A stretch of DNA of 64,000 bases, taken from HXMU1420-13 sp963691715 (GTDB lineage: Bacteria; Bacteroidota; Rhodothermia; Balneolales; Balneolaceae). The DNA lies in assembly GCA_963691715.1 (NCBI GenBank), contig OY829281.1, positions 2,480,001 through 2,544,000 on the forward strand, written 5' to 3'. Positions 36,318-44,760 of this stretch are shown here, piece after piece. Both the position numbers and the translations under genes were made by a program. The notes beneath the pieces were generated by a model, which ran no database searches, was not told the DNA's origin, and saw nothing but the letters and a program-made list of their open reading frames with translations. Each line of letters begins with the position of its first letter. The stretch's first letter is position 1.

Positions 36318-37031
36318 ATGCTTCGAACTTTTTTTTATGTCATTCTCTCGAATATTGTAGTACTTACAGGGTGTAGTACTTATAAATACAATTATGGTTC
36401 GAGTTATGATAGTAGCTTTAACAAAAGTGAAATCAAAAAAATTACGATTGTTTATTCTGAATTTGATGCGTCAGATGAAAATTTTTGGTCTCATAAGACA
36501 ATGAAAAATATTGATACTACTGAAGTATACAATAACATTTTGAATGATTTAAACACTCGATTTTCGGATGAAAATGTCATATTAATCAATAAAAGTGATG
36601 AAATTCCTTATGATTTGAAGAATGCAATAACTGTAGAAGCGGGATCAATCAAACAATTTAGACGGGATCTCCAAATTATGGAGAATCTAAATTTTAGCTT
36701 CAATACTAATGTTGATTATTCTTCATTAACAAGTGATAGTGATTCAAAATATGCACTTTACTTTAAAATCTATCCTAATCAATATACAGAAACTGTTATG
36801 ATTTCAAATAGTTTTGGTGGATACAGTAATTCAAGTTCAACACATTATCGTGTGAATTTATTTACTTATTTAGTAGACGTAGAAAACGGAAAAGTTATCT
36901 GGGTTTTCGATAATTCTGAACACGTTGACCTTTATAAGTTTGAATTTAATTCGATTTCTAGGGTGATCGTAGATGCATTAATGAAAGGAACGGATACTAA
37001 ATTCTTAACTTATCCCACACCGCTACGATGA
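36318..37031 (+). CDS. Lipoprotein of unknown function (DUF4136-like?)
   Basis: 237 residues with a signal ending in the lipobox LTGC (Cys 19) and a Tyr/Ser-rich segment. The mature part has an alternating strand-helix pattern: IKKITIVYSEFD near the start, a middle with LRQ-type helix, a strand-rich block SKYALYFKIYPNQYTETVMIS, and the strand YLVDVENGKVIWVFDNSE, which recalls periplasmic 'lipoprotein with C-terminal helix' families. I cannot assign a role. It overlaps the following lipoprotein gene by 4 bp (ATGA), so translation is coupled, and it lies 57 bp after dxs. Confidence 0.65.
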   Translation: MLRTFFYVILSNIVVLTGCSTYKYNYGSSYDSSFNKSEIKKITIVYSEFDASDENFWSHKTMKNIDTTEVYNNILNDLNTRFSDENVILINKSDEIPYDLKNAITVEAGSIKQFRRDLQIMENLNFSFNTNVDYSSLTSDSDSKYALYFKIYPNQYTETVMISNSFGGYSNSSSTHYRVNLFTYLVDVENGKVIWVFDNSEHVDLYKFEFNSISRVIVDALMKGTDTKFLTYPTPLR

Positions 37032-37882
37032 ATAGGCCCTTAACCTTTCTTCTTATATCTTTACTCTATATCTCTTGTGGTAAATCATTTGAAAAAAATT
37101 TCTTAATCCAAAGGTCATCTAGCGATTTAGAAAACTCTGAAATCGCTTATTTAGGAACTTATGAGTACACGAAAGAGATTGGAGAAATTAGCATGCCAGA
37201 AATTATCGAATATGTTGGCCAACGAAGAATGTATTCTATTTTTAGAAATGAACTAGAGTATAAATATAAGACACCTATAGATGTTAGCAAGGAATTTAGT
37301 GAAGAAGAAATGGCTATAGAAACCTTACACAAAGGGATATTAAATTTTAAAGGTAATGCAGCAAGTGATAGTATACCAGAGTTTCCTAATTTCTTCCAAC
37401 AAATTAATGAGTATGATCAATATAGATTTGGTATTATCTCTTTTGTAAAAAGGTCATCTAGAGCTAGTTTCCATAGTGATCTATACTCAAATAATAAAAA
37501 ATATAAAGTCGATTTTTCTTCAATGGTAATTGACTTCGAAAAGGAAGAAGTTTTTCTCTTATATAAATACTCTAAAGTGTCTGATTATTTTGAAGATAAA
37601 TATGAATTATTGTTTAGAGCATTAACTTTATCAATTTCTGATGAACCTTACATTGAAGCAAGGTCTTTGAATGCTATCGCTAATTGGGATGAAAGAATGG
37701 TGAGGGTAACTTTTAAAGATGGAGGTTTGTTTTATGGAATAATCGATTATGATTACAAACATGGAGTAAGTCTAGAAACAGCTGATGGTACCATCAATAA
37801 AAAATTAGAAGACTTATTGCTAGTGTATGATGTATCTACTGAAAGTCAATTATTTCCAGTTTTCGTAGAGAAATTTAATTAA
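37028..37882 (+). CDS. Lipoprotein of unknown function, paralogue of the next gene
   Basis: 284 residues. Lipobox YISC (about Cys 17). It shares with the next protein an N-terminal block around IAYLGTYEY / ITYLGTYHY, a helical middle, and a C-terminal ~60-residue beta domain (VRVTFKDGGLFYGIIDYDY, then a D/E-rich strand and LLLVYDV). That tail resembles the Sm/LSm pattern of 'V-x-V-x-x-x-D-G-x-x-x-x-G-x-L'. Two related genes in tandem suggest an old duplication. The start overlaps the previous gene by 4 bp. Function unknown; export to the envelope is well supported by the signal. Confidence 0.62.
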   Translation: MNRPLTFLLISLLYISCGKSFEKNFLIQRSSSDLENSEIAYLGTYEYTKEIGEISMPEIIEYVGQRRMYSIFRNELEYKYKTPIDVSKEFSEEEMAIETLHKGILNFKGNAASDSIPEFPNFFQQINEYDQYRFGIISFVKRSSRASFHSDLYSNNKKYKVDFSSMVIDFEKEEVFLLYKYSKVSDYFEDKYELLFRALTLSISDEPYIEARSLNAIANWDERMVRVTFKDGGLFYGIIDYDYKHGVSLETADGTINKKLEDLLLVYDVSTESQLFPVFVEKFN

Positions 37883-37949
37883 GAGAATGTTAATCATAAA
37901 GATATAAAATGATTGCATATTGAGGGAAGATTTTACTCAAAGTGTCTAA

Positions 37950-38840
37950 ATGCATAGGATCATATTTATATTTATTTCGGTTTGTTTAGGGTGTACAATT
38001 GTACCAATTAGAGGATTTATTACTCAATCCTCAAATCAGGTTCTCTCCATTGATGAAATAACATACTTGGGCACCTATCATTATCAAAAGGGTTCAAATT
38101 CATCTTTTCCTAATCCTAGAACAGATAGTATTGGATTTTTAGAGTATAGAGGGGGGTCTTACTATGATGTAGGAAGGCTTTTTTATAATTCTTTTGATGC
38201 TGAAAATATCGAAATAAAAAATTCAGTTAATGATTTTAGTGAAATGAATTATAAATGGGAGTTTCAAAGAGCATTATTCGATCTTCAAAAGTTAGGAGAT
38301 AATAAAGGTATTCCTTTACCCCCGTCCTTTCTAATAAATAATGAGTTCAAAATTGAAACTAGATATGCGGTTTTAAATATCGTGAATTTAATTAGTTATG
38401 AAGCCTTAAAAAACATCTACATTGATGATAAAGAGTGGTTGTTTAAATACTTTTATGAAGATACTAAAGAACCAAATTACAAATTTCAATACAACTCATT
38501 TCTATTAGATTTTCAGGAAAATGAAATTGTTGGTAGGTACTATTTTCAAGAATACATGAAGCCAAATAAGGATAATATGATATTTATTTTCGAAGCAACT
38601 AAACTTGCATTTTTAGAGGGTAAATACATAAGTCCCATGGCTTTAAAAAAGATTAGCAATTGGGGGCGATCAGTTACAATATCTACCAAAGAAGGTATTC
38701 TTTTATCTGGTGAAATAGACGAATTCAAAAATGGAGCATTTCATTTAATTTCTGGTGATAAATCCTATTCATTAAGTTTGCTAACAATTCTTACTGTCAT
38801 AGACAATCTAAGTAATGATATTCTATATTCAGTATTTTAG
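37950..38840 (+). CDS. Lipoprotein of unknown function, paralogue of the previous gene
   Basis: 296 residues. Lipobox CLGC (Cys 15). It shares with the preceding protein the LGTYHY region, the helical middle, and the C-terminal block ISNWGRSVTISTKEGILLSGE. Identity is low but the order of segments is the same, and both contain Asn-Trp just before the beta domain. The gap to the previous gene is 67 bp and to queA 8 bp, so this gene may be transcribed into queA. No known family recognised. Confidence 0.6.
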   Translation: MHRIIFIFISVCLGCTIVPIRGFITQSSNQVLSIDEITYLGTYHYQKGSNSSFPNPRTDSIGFLEYRGGSYYDVGRLFYNSFDAENIEIKNSVNDFSEMNYKWEFQRALFDLQKLGDNKGIPLPPSFLINNEFKIETRYAVLNIVNLISYEALKNIYIDDKEWLFKYFYEDTKEPNYKFQYNSFLLDFQENEIVGRYYFQEYMKPNKDNMIFIFEATKLAFLEGKYISPMALKKISNWGRSVTISTKEGILLSGEIDEFKNGAFHLISGDKSYSLSLLTILTVIDNLSNDILYSVF

Positions 38841-38848
38841 ACTAAGTA

Positions 38849-39847
38849 ATGTACACCCTTTCCGACTTCAATTACCATCTTCCCGAAGAGCTCATTGCTC
38901 AAACACCGGCGCATCCTAGAGATCATGCTCGTTTATTAGTTTATAACAGAGCTAATGGCACCGTCACAGACGATTTCTTTTATAACTTGGGAAATTATTT
39001 ACCAAAAAATTCAACCTTAGTAGTAAATAATAGCAAAGTTGAAAAATGTCGTTTACTATTTGATGATGGAAAACGAGAACTTTTTGTTACCTCTATTCGC
39101 AATAATAATACGATTGAAGCACTTGTGCGACCTGGGAGGAAATTCAAATTTGGAAAAAAAGTTGAATTGGTGAGAGGAATTTATGCCGAAGTTACACATG
39201 TAGCTGATGACGGACTTAGAACCATGATGCTCTCTTGTGATTTGGATGATCCTAGATTAACCCCTTTTAAGCATACTCCATTTCCGCCTTATATCGCCCA
39301 GAATGAATCGCTCGCTGATGAATATCAAACAGTGTATGCTAAAGATTTAGGCAGTAAAGCTGCACCAACCGCTGGTCTCCATTTTACGGATGAATTGCTT
39401 CACTTTTTAAAAACACAAGGTATAGGAAGAGAAGAGGTAACTTTACACGTAGGATTAGGAACTTTTGCTCCCGTCAAAACAGAAGATATTTTTGATCATG
39501 AGATGCATAGCGAATGGTATCATATTTCAGATGAGACAGCATCAATTTTGAATGAAACTAAACACATTACAGCTGTGGGAACAACATCAGTTCGAGTACT
39601 AGAGTCCGTATCAAATGACGATGGGTATTTAAACTCTGGAATAGGTGAAACAAATATATTTATCGCTCCTGGATATAGATATAAAAGAGTAAATTCACTC
39701 ATTACAAACTTCCATCTCCCAAAAAGTACCTTGCTCATGTTAGTCTCTGCTTTCATGGGATTTAAAGAAATGAAGAGGCTTTATCAGCATGCCATTCAAA
39801 AAAAATATCGCTTTTATTCCTTCGGTGATGCCATGCTTATTCTTTAA
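38849..39847 (+). CDS. queA: S-adenosylmethionine:tRNA ribosyltransferase-isomerase
   Basis: 332 residues, slightly short of E. coli QueA (356) but complete. It moves the ribosyl group of SAM to preQ1 in tRNA, giving epoxyqueuosine. Signatures: LPEELIAQTPAHPRDHARLL at the start, LVVNNSKVEKCRL (here for the usual NDTRV), GSKAAPTAGLHFTDELL, LHVGLGTFAPVKTEDI, HSEWYHIS, VGTTSVRVLES, and NFHLPKSTLLMLVSAFMG near the end. NNSKV in place of NDTRVIPA is a noticeable variation in the N-terminal site. It has an 8-bp gap to the lipoprotein gene upstream. Confidence 0.94.
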   Translation: MYTLSDFNYHLPEELIAQTPAHPRDHARLLVYNRANGTVTDDFFYNLGNYLPKNSTLVVNNSKVEKCRLLFDDGKRELFVTSIRNNNTIEALVRPGRKFKFGKKVELVRGIYAEVTHVADDGLRTMMLSCDLDDPRLTPFKHTPFPPYIAQNESLADEYQTVYAKDLGSKAAPTAGLHFTDELLHFLKTQGIGREEVTLHVGLGTFAPVKTEDIFDHEMHSEWYHISDETASILNETKHITAVGTTSVRVLESVSNDDGYLNSGIGETNIFIAPGYRYKRVNSLITNFHLPKSTLLMLVSAFMGFKEMKRLYQHAIQKKYRFYSFGDAMLIL

Positions 39848-39894
39848 AAAAAATCGGTAAGAATCTCATGCCGTTGAACTTATACAAATTGCTA

Positions 39895-39916
39895 CTAAAA
39901 TTTTAGAAAGCGCTTT
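39895..39916. promoter_or_regulatory. Two adjacent palindromes upstream of nqrA
   Basis: CTAAAATTTTAG (39895-39906) is a perfect 12-bp palindrome, followed at once by AAAGCGCTTT (39907-39916), a perfect 10-bp palindrome. A longer version of the second, AAAAGCGCTTTT, occurs at 52381 upstream of hpd. This could be an operator site shared by the two promoters; no factor is known. Confidence 0.3.
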
Positions 39917-40078
39917 TCTGGGATAAGTATAAATTTCACTTTAATATGAAAGGTTAGAGTACCAAATCACATGTTTTTTTTAGTATCTTTTAGCCTTTAA
40001 AAGAGTCAGATCAATTGCAGTCGGGTGTTACAAAATTAATTACTTCATCCGATGAAACTCCAAATTGAAAATTCATAC

Positions 40079-41455
40079 ATGTCTGAAGTAATAAAAATTA
40101 AACGCGGTGTAGACATTAAGCTGGTTGGGGATACCAATATGGAATTTGCCCCCGAAATCCGTGTTGAAACTGTGGCTATAAAACCGGATGACTTTCATGG
40201 TGCCCGATTTAAGTTAGTAGTAAAGGAGGGAGAGGAAGTTAAAGCCGGTTCTCCTCTACTTTTTAATAAAGATGATGAAGCAGTAAAGCTTACTTCTCCA
40301 GTTAGTGGAGAAGTGGCACAAATAGTTCGAGGTGCGAAACGAAGAATCCTTGAAGTACGAGTTCTTGCGGATAAAAAAATTAAATATGAAAAGTTTGGTA
40401 AGGCAGATCCTATCGAATTAGCTCGTGAAGAAATTTTAGAAAAACTAGCTTCTTCTGGCTGTTTTGCTTTCTTTAAACAGCGTCCTTACAATGTAATTGC
40501 AGATACATCTAAAACTCCAAAAGCCATTTTCATATCTGGATTTGATTCCGCACCATTAGCTCCAGCAATGAGCATGCTACTAGATGGTAATGAAAAAGAA
40601 TTCCAGACAGGTGTAGATGCGCTTGCTAAGCTAACATCTGGTAAAGTACACTTAGGGCTTAATGCGGACATACCTTCAGGTCGTACTCTTTCGAGTGTAA
40701 AGGGAGTTGAAATCACGAAATATTCGGGACCACATCCTGCTGGTCTAGTTGGGGTACATATTGCTCACAAAGATCCAATAGATAAGGGTGATACTGTATG
40801 GACCATCACTCCTGAACATGTGGTGATAATTGGGCGCTTATTTCAAAGCGGTACGTTTGATGCACGAATTAATATATCAGTGGCAGGTTCTGAGATAAAA
40901 GATCGAAAATACCATTCAACGTATATCGGCGCTGCTGTAAAACCATTTGTCTTAGATAATGTATCAGAAAAGAAGGTTCGAATTATATCTGGAAATGTTT
41001 TGACTGGTAAGCACATCCAAGAAAATGGTTATTTAAGCTTTTATGAGCGCCAAGTTACAGTGTTGGCCGAAGGTGAAGATCCAGAATTGTTTGGATGGTT
41101 GATTCCAAAACCAGATAAATTTAGCATATCTAGAGCACTACCCTCGTTCTTTATGCGCCAAGCAGAAAAAATTACGGGTCAATCCATAGTGTACAATTTA
41201 GACACAAATCTACATGGTGAAGAAAGAGCGTTTGTAGTTAGTGGCCAATATGAGCAAGTATTTCCATTTGATATATTTCCTGTTCAATTAATAAAAGCCA
41301 TTATGACGAATGATATCGAATTGATGGAAAACCTAGGCATTTACGAAGTTGTAGAAGAAGATTTTGCCCTTTGTGAAGTGGTTTGTACATCAAAAGTTCC
41401 AGTACAAGAGACCGTCCGAAAAGGACTTGATCTTATGAAAGAAGAAGTAGGTTAG
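40079..41455 (+). CDS. nqrA: Na+-translocating NADH:quinone reductase subunit A
   Basis: 458 residues from the ATG at 40079. A frame starting at 40052 would add nine residues; MSEVIKIKRGVDIKLVGD matches the normal NqrA start better. NqrA is the cytoplasmic subunit that binds ubiquinone at the membrane interface. It has the N-terminal barrel-sandwich (lipoyl-like) domain, KAGSPLLFNKDDEAVKLTSPVSG, the GP-H-PAG segment (SGPHPAGLVGVHIAHKDP), and the C-terminal SLBB-like part ending VQETVRKGLDLMKEEVG. First gene of nqrABCDEF (25 bp before nqrB). Confidence 0.96.
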   Translation: MSEVIKIKRGVDIKLVGDTNMEFAPEIRVETVAIKPDDFHGARFKLVVKEGEEVKAGSPLLFNKDDEAVKLTSPVSGEVAQIVRGAKRRILEVRVLADKKIKYEKFGKADPIELAREEILEKLASSGCFAFFKQRPYNVIADTSKTPKAIFISGFDSAPLAPAMSMLLDGNEKEFQTGVDALAKLTSGKVHLGLNADIPSGRTLSSVKGVEITKYSGPHPAGLVGVHIAHKDPIDKGDTVWTITPEHVVIIGRLFQSGTFDARINISVAGSEIKDRKYHSTYIGAAVKPFVLDNVSEKKVRIISGNVLTGKHIQENGYLSFYERQVTVLAEGEDPELFGWLIPKPDKFSISRALPSFFMRQAEKITGQSIVYNLDTNLHGEERAFVVSGQYEQVFPFDIFPVQLIKAIMTNDIELMENLGIYEVVEEDFALCEVVCTSKVPVQETVRKGLDLMKEEVG

Positions 41456-41480
41456 AGATTAATCAATACTTTTAAATTAA

Positions 41481-42674
41481 ATGAAAGCTATACACGACTA
41501 TTTAGAATCAAACATTAAACCGTATTTCGACAAAGGTTCGAAATATGAGAAACTGTGGCCAGTATATGACGGATTCGCGACATTCCTGTTTGTTCCAGGT
41601 CATACTGCTCATAGTGGTGCCCATGTAAGAGATGGCATCGATTTAAAACGAACCATGAATACTGTAATCATGGCATTAGTGCCTTGTTTATTATTCGGTA
41701 TGTGGAATGTTGGATACCATCATTACAACGCCTTAGGTATTGATGCCACATTTTTTGAACAATTCATTTTTGGAGCAATAAAAGTTATCCCAATGGTTAT
41801 TGTATCATACGGGGTAGGATTGGGTCTAGAATTTTTGTTTTGCGTGATTAAAGGACATCAAATAGAAGAAGGCTACTTAGTATCAGGAATGCTAATTCCA
41901 TTGATTATGCCTGTTGATATTCCACTTTGGATGGTGGCTATTTCTGTTGCTTTTGCAGTAGTTATAGGGAAAGAAGTATTTGGTGGAACAGGAATGAATA
42001 TTTTTAATCCAGCACTCCTTGCTCGTGCATTCGCATTCTTTGCGTACCCCACGTACATGTCGGGAGATAAAGTATGGATTAATACTTCAGTTCAAGAAGG
42101 CCAAGCGGTAGTTGATGGCTGGTCGGGAGCTACTATTTTAGGTGAATTAGCTGCGACAGGGGCGACTTCATATTCTGCATTCGATGCATTTTTAGGGTTA
42201 ATTCCAGGCTCAATTGGTGAAACTTCGACACTGATTATTTTACTTGGCGCTGGCCTCCTAATTTTTACTGGAATAGGATCATGGAGGATTATGCTCAGTG
42301 CCCTAATTGGAGGAGCGGTAATGGGTCTAATTTTCAATGCTGTTGCTCCTTATGCACTTTCTCCAGAACAGCAAAGCTTTATGGCAGTACCATTTTGGAA
42401 TCAATTAATAATAGGTGGATTTGCTTTTGGTGTGGTATTTATGGCAACGGATCCTGTTTCTGGCTCTCAAACAGAAATGGGTAAATATTTTTACGGTTTC
42501 TTTATAGGTTTCTTTGCCATTATGATTCGTGTATTTAATCCCGCATATCCTGAAGGAATTATGTTAGCAATATTGTTCATGAATACAATGGCACCGTTGA
42601 TAGATCATTATGTAGTACAAGCAAATATCAAAAAACGCCAAAAACGATTAGCTCTTAAAACAGCGGGTGCATAA
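41481..42674 (+). CDS. nqrB: Na+-translocating NADH:quinone reductase subunit B
   Basis: 397 residues, about nine to ten membrane helices. It carries FMN covalently on Thr218 in the motif SGAT (DGWSGATILGE), the site filled by ApbE. It also binds riboflavin and forms the Na+ path together with D and E. Conserved segments include FVPGHTAHSGAHVRDGIDLKRTMN, KEVFGGTGMNIFNPALLARAF, and MATDPVSGSQT. It overlaps none of its neighbours: 25 bp after nqrA, 1 bp before the nqrC start. Confidence 0.97.
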   Translation: MKAIHDYLESNIKPYFDKGSKYEKLWPVYDGFATFLFVPGHTAHSGAHVRDGIDLKRTMNTVIMALVPCLLFGMWNVGYHHYNALGIDATFFEQFIFGAIKVIPMVIVSYGVGLGLEFLFCVIKGHQIEEGYLVSGMLIPLIMPVDIPLWMVAISVAFAVVIGKEVFGGTGMNIFNPALLARAFAFFAYPTYMSGDKVWINTSVQEGQAVVDGWSGATILGELAATGATSYSAFDAFLGLIPGSIGETSTLIILLGAGLLIFTGIGSWRIMLSALIGGAVMGLIFNAVAPYALSPEQQSFMAVPFWNQLIIGGFAFGVVFMATDPVSGSQTEMGKYFYGFFIGFFAIMIRVFNPAYPEGIMLAILFMNTMAPLIDHYVVQANIKKRQKRLALKTAGA

Positions 42675-42675
42675 A

Positions 42676-43401
42676 ATGGCAATAAATGTAAACAGCAACG
42701 GATATACTTTTGCATTTGCCGCCTTCATGGTGGTAGTGGTGGCTGCAGTTTTGTCTTTCATAGCTACTTCTTTAAAACCAATGCAATCTGAGAATATCGA
42801 GAAAGAAAAAATGCAGAATATTCTCAGTTCCATACAAATACAGGTTGAACGAGATGCTGCACCAGACATTTATGAGGAGTATATCGTTGAAGAACTTGTT
42901 ATAAGTGGGGGCGAATTAGTTGATGGAATTGATGCTTTTAAAGTAGATATGTTAAAAGAGGCTCGTATTACTAATGAAAAAAGAAATGCACCACTTTATG
43001 TAGCCCAAAAAGAAGGGGAAACCTTTTATGTAATTCCTTTACAGGGTACAGGTCTTTGGGGGCCAATATGGGGCTATATTGCTCTTGAAGAAGATTTAAG
43101 CACGGTCTATGGTGCAGTATTTGATCACAAGGCGGAGACACCTGGGCTTGGCGCTGAAATTAAGACACCAATTTTTACCGACCAATTTCCTGGAAAAAAA
43201 ATACTTGACACCGACGGTACATTATTAGGCATCGATGTTATGAAAGGAAACTCAACAGCGGCCTACCAAGTAGACGGCATTAGCGGCGGTACTATTACAT
43301 CAGATGGGGTAGAACTTATGATTTTGGATTGCCTTCAAGCCTATTTCCCATTCCTTGAAACTTATGCTGGAGCTACTGCCAGCGCTCAACTCATAAACTA
43401 A
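42676..43401 (+). CDS. nqrC: Na+-translocating NADH:quinone reductase subunit C
   Basis: 241 residues from the ATG at 42676, just after the nqrB stop; the earlier ATG at 42667 would overlap nqrB and is less likely. One N-terminal membrane helix (about 10-32). The periplasmic part holds the FMN-binding domain: GTGLWGPIWGYIAL, HKAETPGLGAEI, and the flavinylation motif SGGTITS (203-209) with Thr206 as acceptor, in place of the more usual SGAT. ApbE at 49220 supplies FMN. Confidence 0.96.
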   Translation: MAINVNSNGYTFAFAAFMVVVVAAVLSFIATSLKPMQSENIEKEKMQNILSSIQIQVERDAAPDIYEEYIVEELVISGGELVDGIDAFKVDMLKEARITNEKRNAPLYVAQKEGETFYVIPLQGTGLWGPIWGYIALEEDLSTVYGAVFDHKAETPGLGAEIKTPIFTDQFPGKKILDTDGTLLGIDVMKGNSTAAYQVDGISGGTITSDGVELMILDCLQAYFPFLETYAGATASAQLIN

Positions 43402-43424
43402 TTGCTGGCAAACTAAGAAATATC

Positions 43425-44120
43425 ATGGCAGAAGTATTAGAAAAAGAAGTTGTTGAAAAGAAGCCGGTTACAAAACCAAAGGATCCTCTTTTCAGCAAAA
43501 AAAATAAGAAGCTTTTAAGCGACCCCTTTAATGACAACAACCCAATTACTGTTCAAGTATTAGGTATTTGTTCAGCTTTGGCTATCACTGTAAAATTGCA
43601 ACCTGCAATTGTTATGGCGCTTTCTGTAGTGTTTGTGATGGCTGCTGGAAATATCATCGTTTCTTTAATGAGAAATCTGGTTCCAAATCGTATTCGAATT
43701 ATTGTACAATTAGTAGTAGTTGCATTTTTAGTGGTTTTGGTAGATCAAGTTCTTAAAGCATTTGTATATGATGTCAGTAAAGAACTTGCAGTATTTGTTG
43801 GTTTAATAATTACCAACTGTATCATTATGGGTAGATTAGAAGCTTTTGCGTTAGGTAATAATGTATGGCGATCATTTCTTGATGGTATTGGAAATGCTGT
43901 TGGTTATGGTGTGATATTAATAATCGTAGCTTTTTTTCGAGAACTTTTGGGTTCTGGTCAGTTAATGGGATACCAAGTAATACCTGAAGCATGGTATTTA
44001 GCTAATGGCGGTTTTTACAGCAACAATGGGTTTATGCTTTTACCACCAATGGCGCTTATAACAGTAGGTATTATTATTTGGATACAACGAGCTCGAAACA
44101 CAAAACTAATAGAGGATTAA
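43425..44120 (+). CDS. nqrD: Na+-translocating NADH:quinone reductase subunit D
   Basis: 231 residues, with a hydrophilic N-terminal leader of about 30 residues rich in Lys and Glu that is longer than in most NqrD. The rest has six predicted membrane helices. The conserved NPITVQVLGICSALAIT, VGLIITNCIIMGRLEAFA and FFRELLGSGQLMG blocks are typical; the TNCII half-helix with its Cys is one of the iron-ligating sites shared with NqrE. 23 bp after nqrC and 3 bp before nqrE. Confidence 0.96.
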   Translation: MAEVLEKEVVEKKPVTKPKDPLFSKKNKKLLSDPFNDNNPITVQVLGICSALAITVKLQPAIVMALSVVFVMAAGNIIVSLMRNLVPNRIRIIVQLVVVAFLVVLVDQVLKAFVYDVSKELAVFVGLIITNCIIMGRLEAFALGNNVWRSFLDGIGNAVGYGVILIIVAFFRELLGSGQLMGYQVIPEAWYLANGGFYSNNGFMLLPPMALITVGIIIWIQRARNTKLIED

Positions 44121-44123
44121 TCC

Positions 44124-44741
44124 ATGCAAGAATTAGTTAACATTTTTGTGAAATCCATATTTGTTGATAATATGGTATTTGCATACTTCTTAGGAATGTG
44201 TTCTTATCTGGCTGTTTCGAAAAAAGTATCTACTGCTGTGGGTTTAGGATTCGCTGTAATTTTTGTTCTATCAGTAACAGTACCCGCAAACTATCTCCTC
44301 CAAAACTATGTGTTATCAGAAGGAGCATTAAGTTGGATTAGTGAAGATTTTGCGACTGTAGATTTAAGCTTTTTATCGTTTATTTTGTTTATAGCCATCA
44401 TTGCTTCAATGGTACAGTTGGTAGAGATGTTAGTAGAAAAATTTTCACCAGCATTGTATGGAGCCCTTGGTATTTTTCTTCCATTAATTGCAGTTAACTG
44501 TGCTATTCTTGGTGGATCACTTTTTATGCAAGAACGTAACTATGCAAATATCACAGAAGCCACAGTATTTGGTTTTGGAAGTGGTATTGGTTGGTTTTTA
44601 GCTATTGTTGCGATTGCAGCAATTCGAGAAAAAATTCAGTATTCAAATGTGCCAGCGCCTTTAAAGGGTTTAGGTATAACATTTATCGTAACCGGCTTGA
44701 TGGGCATTGGCTTCATGTCGTTTATGGGAATTAAATTATAA
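44124..44741 (+). CDS. nqrE: Na+-translocating NADH:quinone reductase subunit E
   Basis: 205 residues, six membrane helices, related to NqrD in inverted orientation. Features: NIFVKSIFVDNMVFAYFLGMCSYLAVSKK at the start with the Cys of the D/E intramembrane iron centre, LLIMVEMLVEKF-type segment, LPLIAVNCAILGGSLFMQERNY, and the GSGIGWFLAIVAIAAIREK block. Length and helices match the family. It is 3 bp from nqrD and 19 bp from nqrF. Confidence 0.96.
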   Translation: MQELVNIFVKSIFVDNMVFAYFLGMCSYLAVSKKVSTAVGLGFAVIFVLSVTVPANYLLQNYVLSEGALSWISEDFATVDLSFLSFILFIAIIASMVQLVEMLVEKFSPALYGALGIFLPLIAVNCAILGGSLFMQERNYANITEATVFGFGSGIGWFLAIVAIAAIREKIQYSNVPAPLKGLGITFIVTGLMGIGFMSFMGIKL

Positions 44742-44760
44742 ACATCAGGTAGAGACAACT

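Noticed and set aside
40052..40078. Upstream ATG for nqrA
   Set aside because: It would add nine residues before the standard NqrA start MSEVIKIKRG.
44707..44760. Extended start for nqrF inside nqrE
   Set aside because: The extension overlaps nqrE and gives a sequence unlike NqrF; the ATG at 44761 gives the normal membrane helix.
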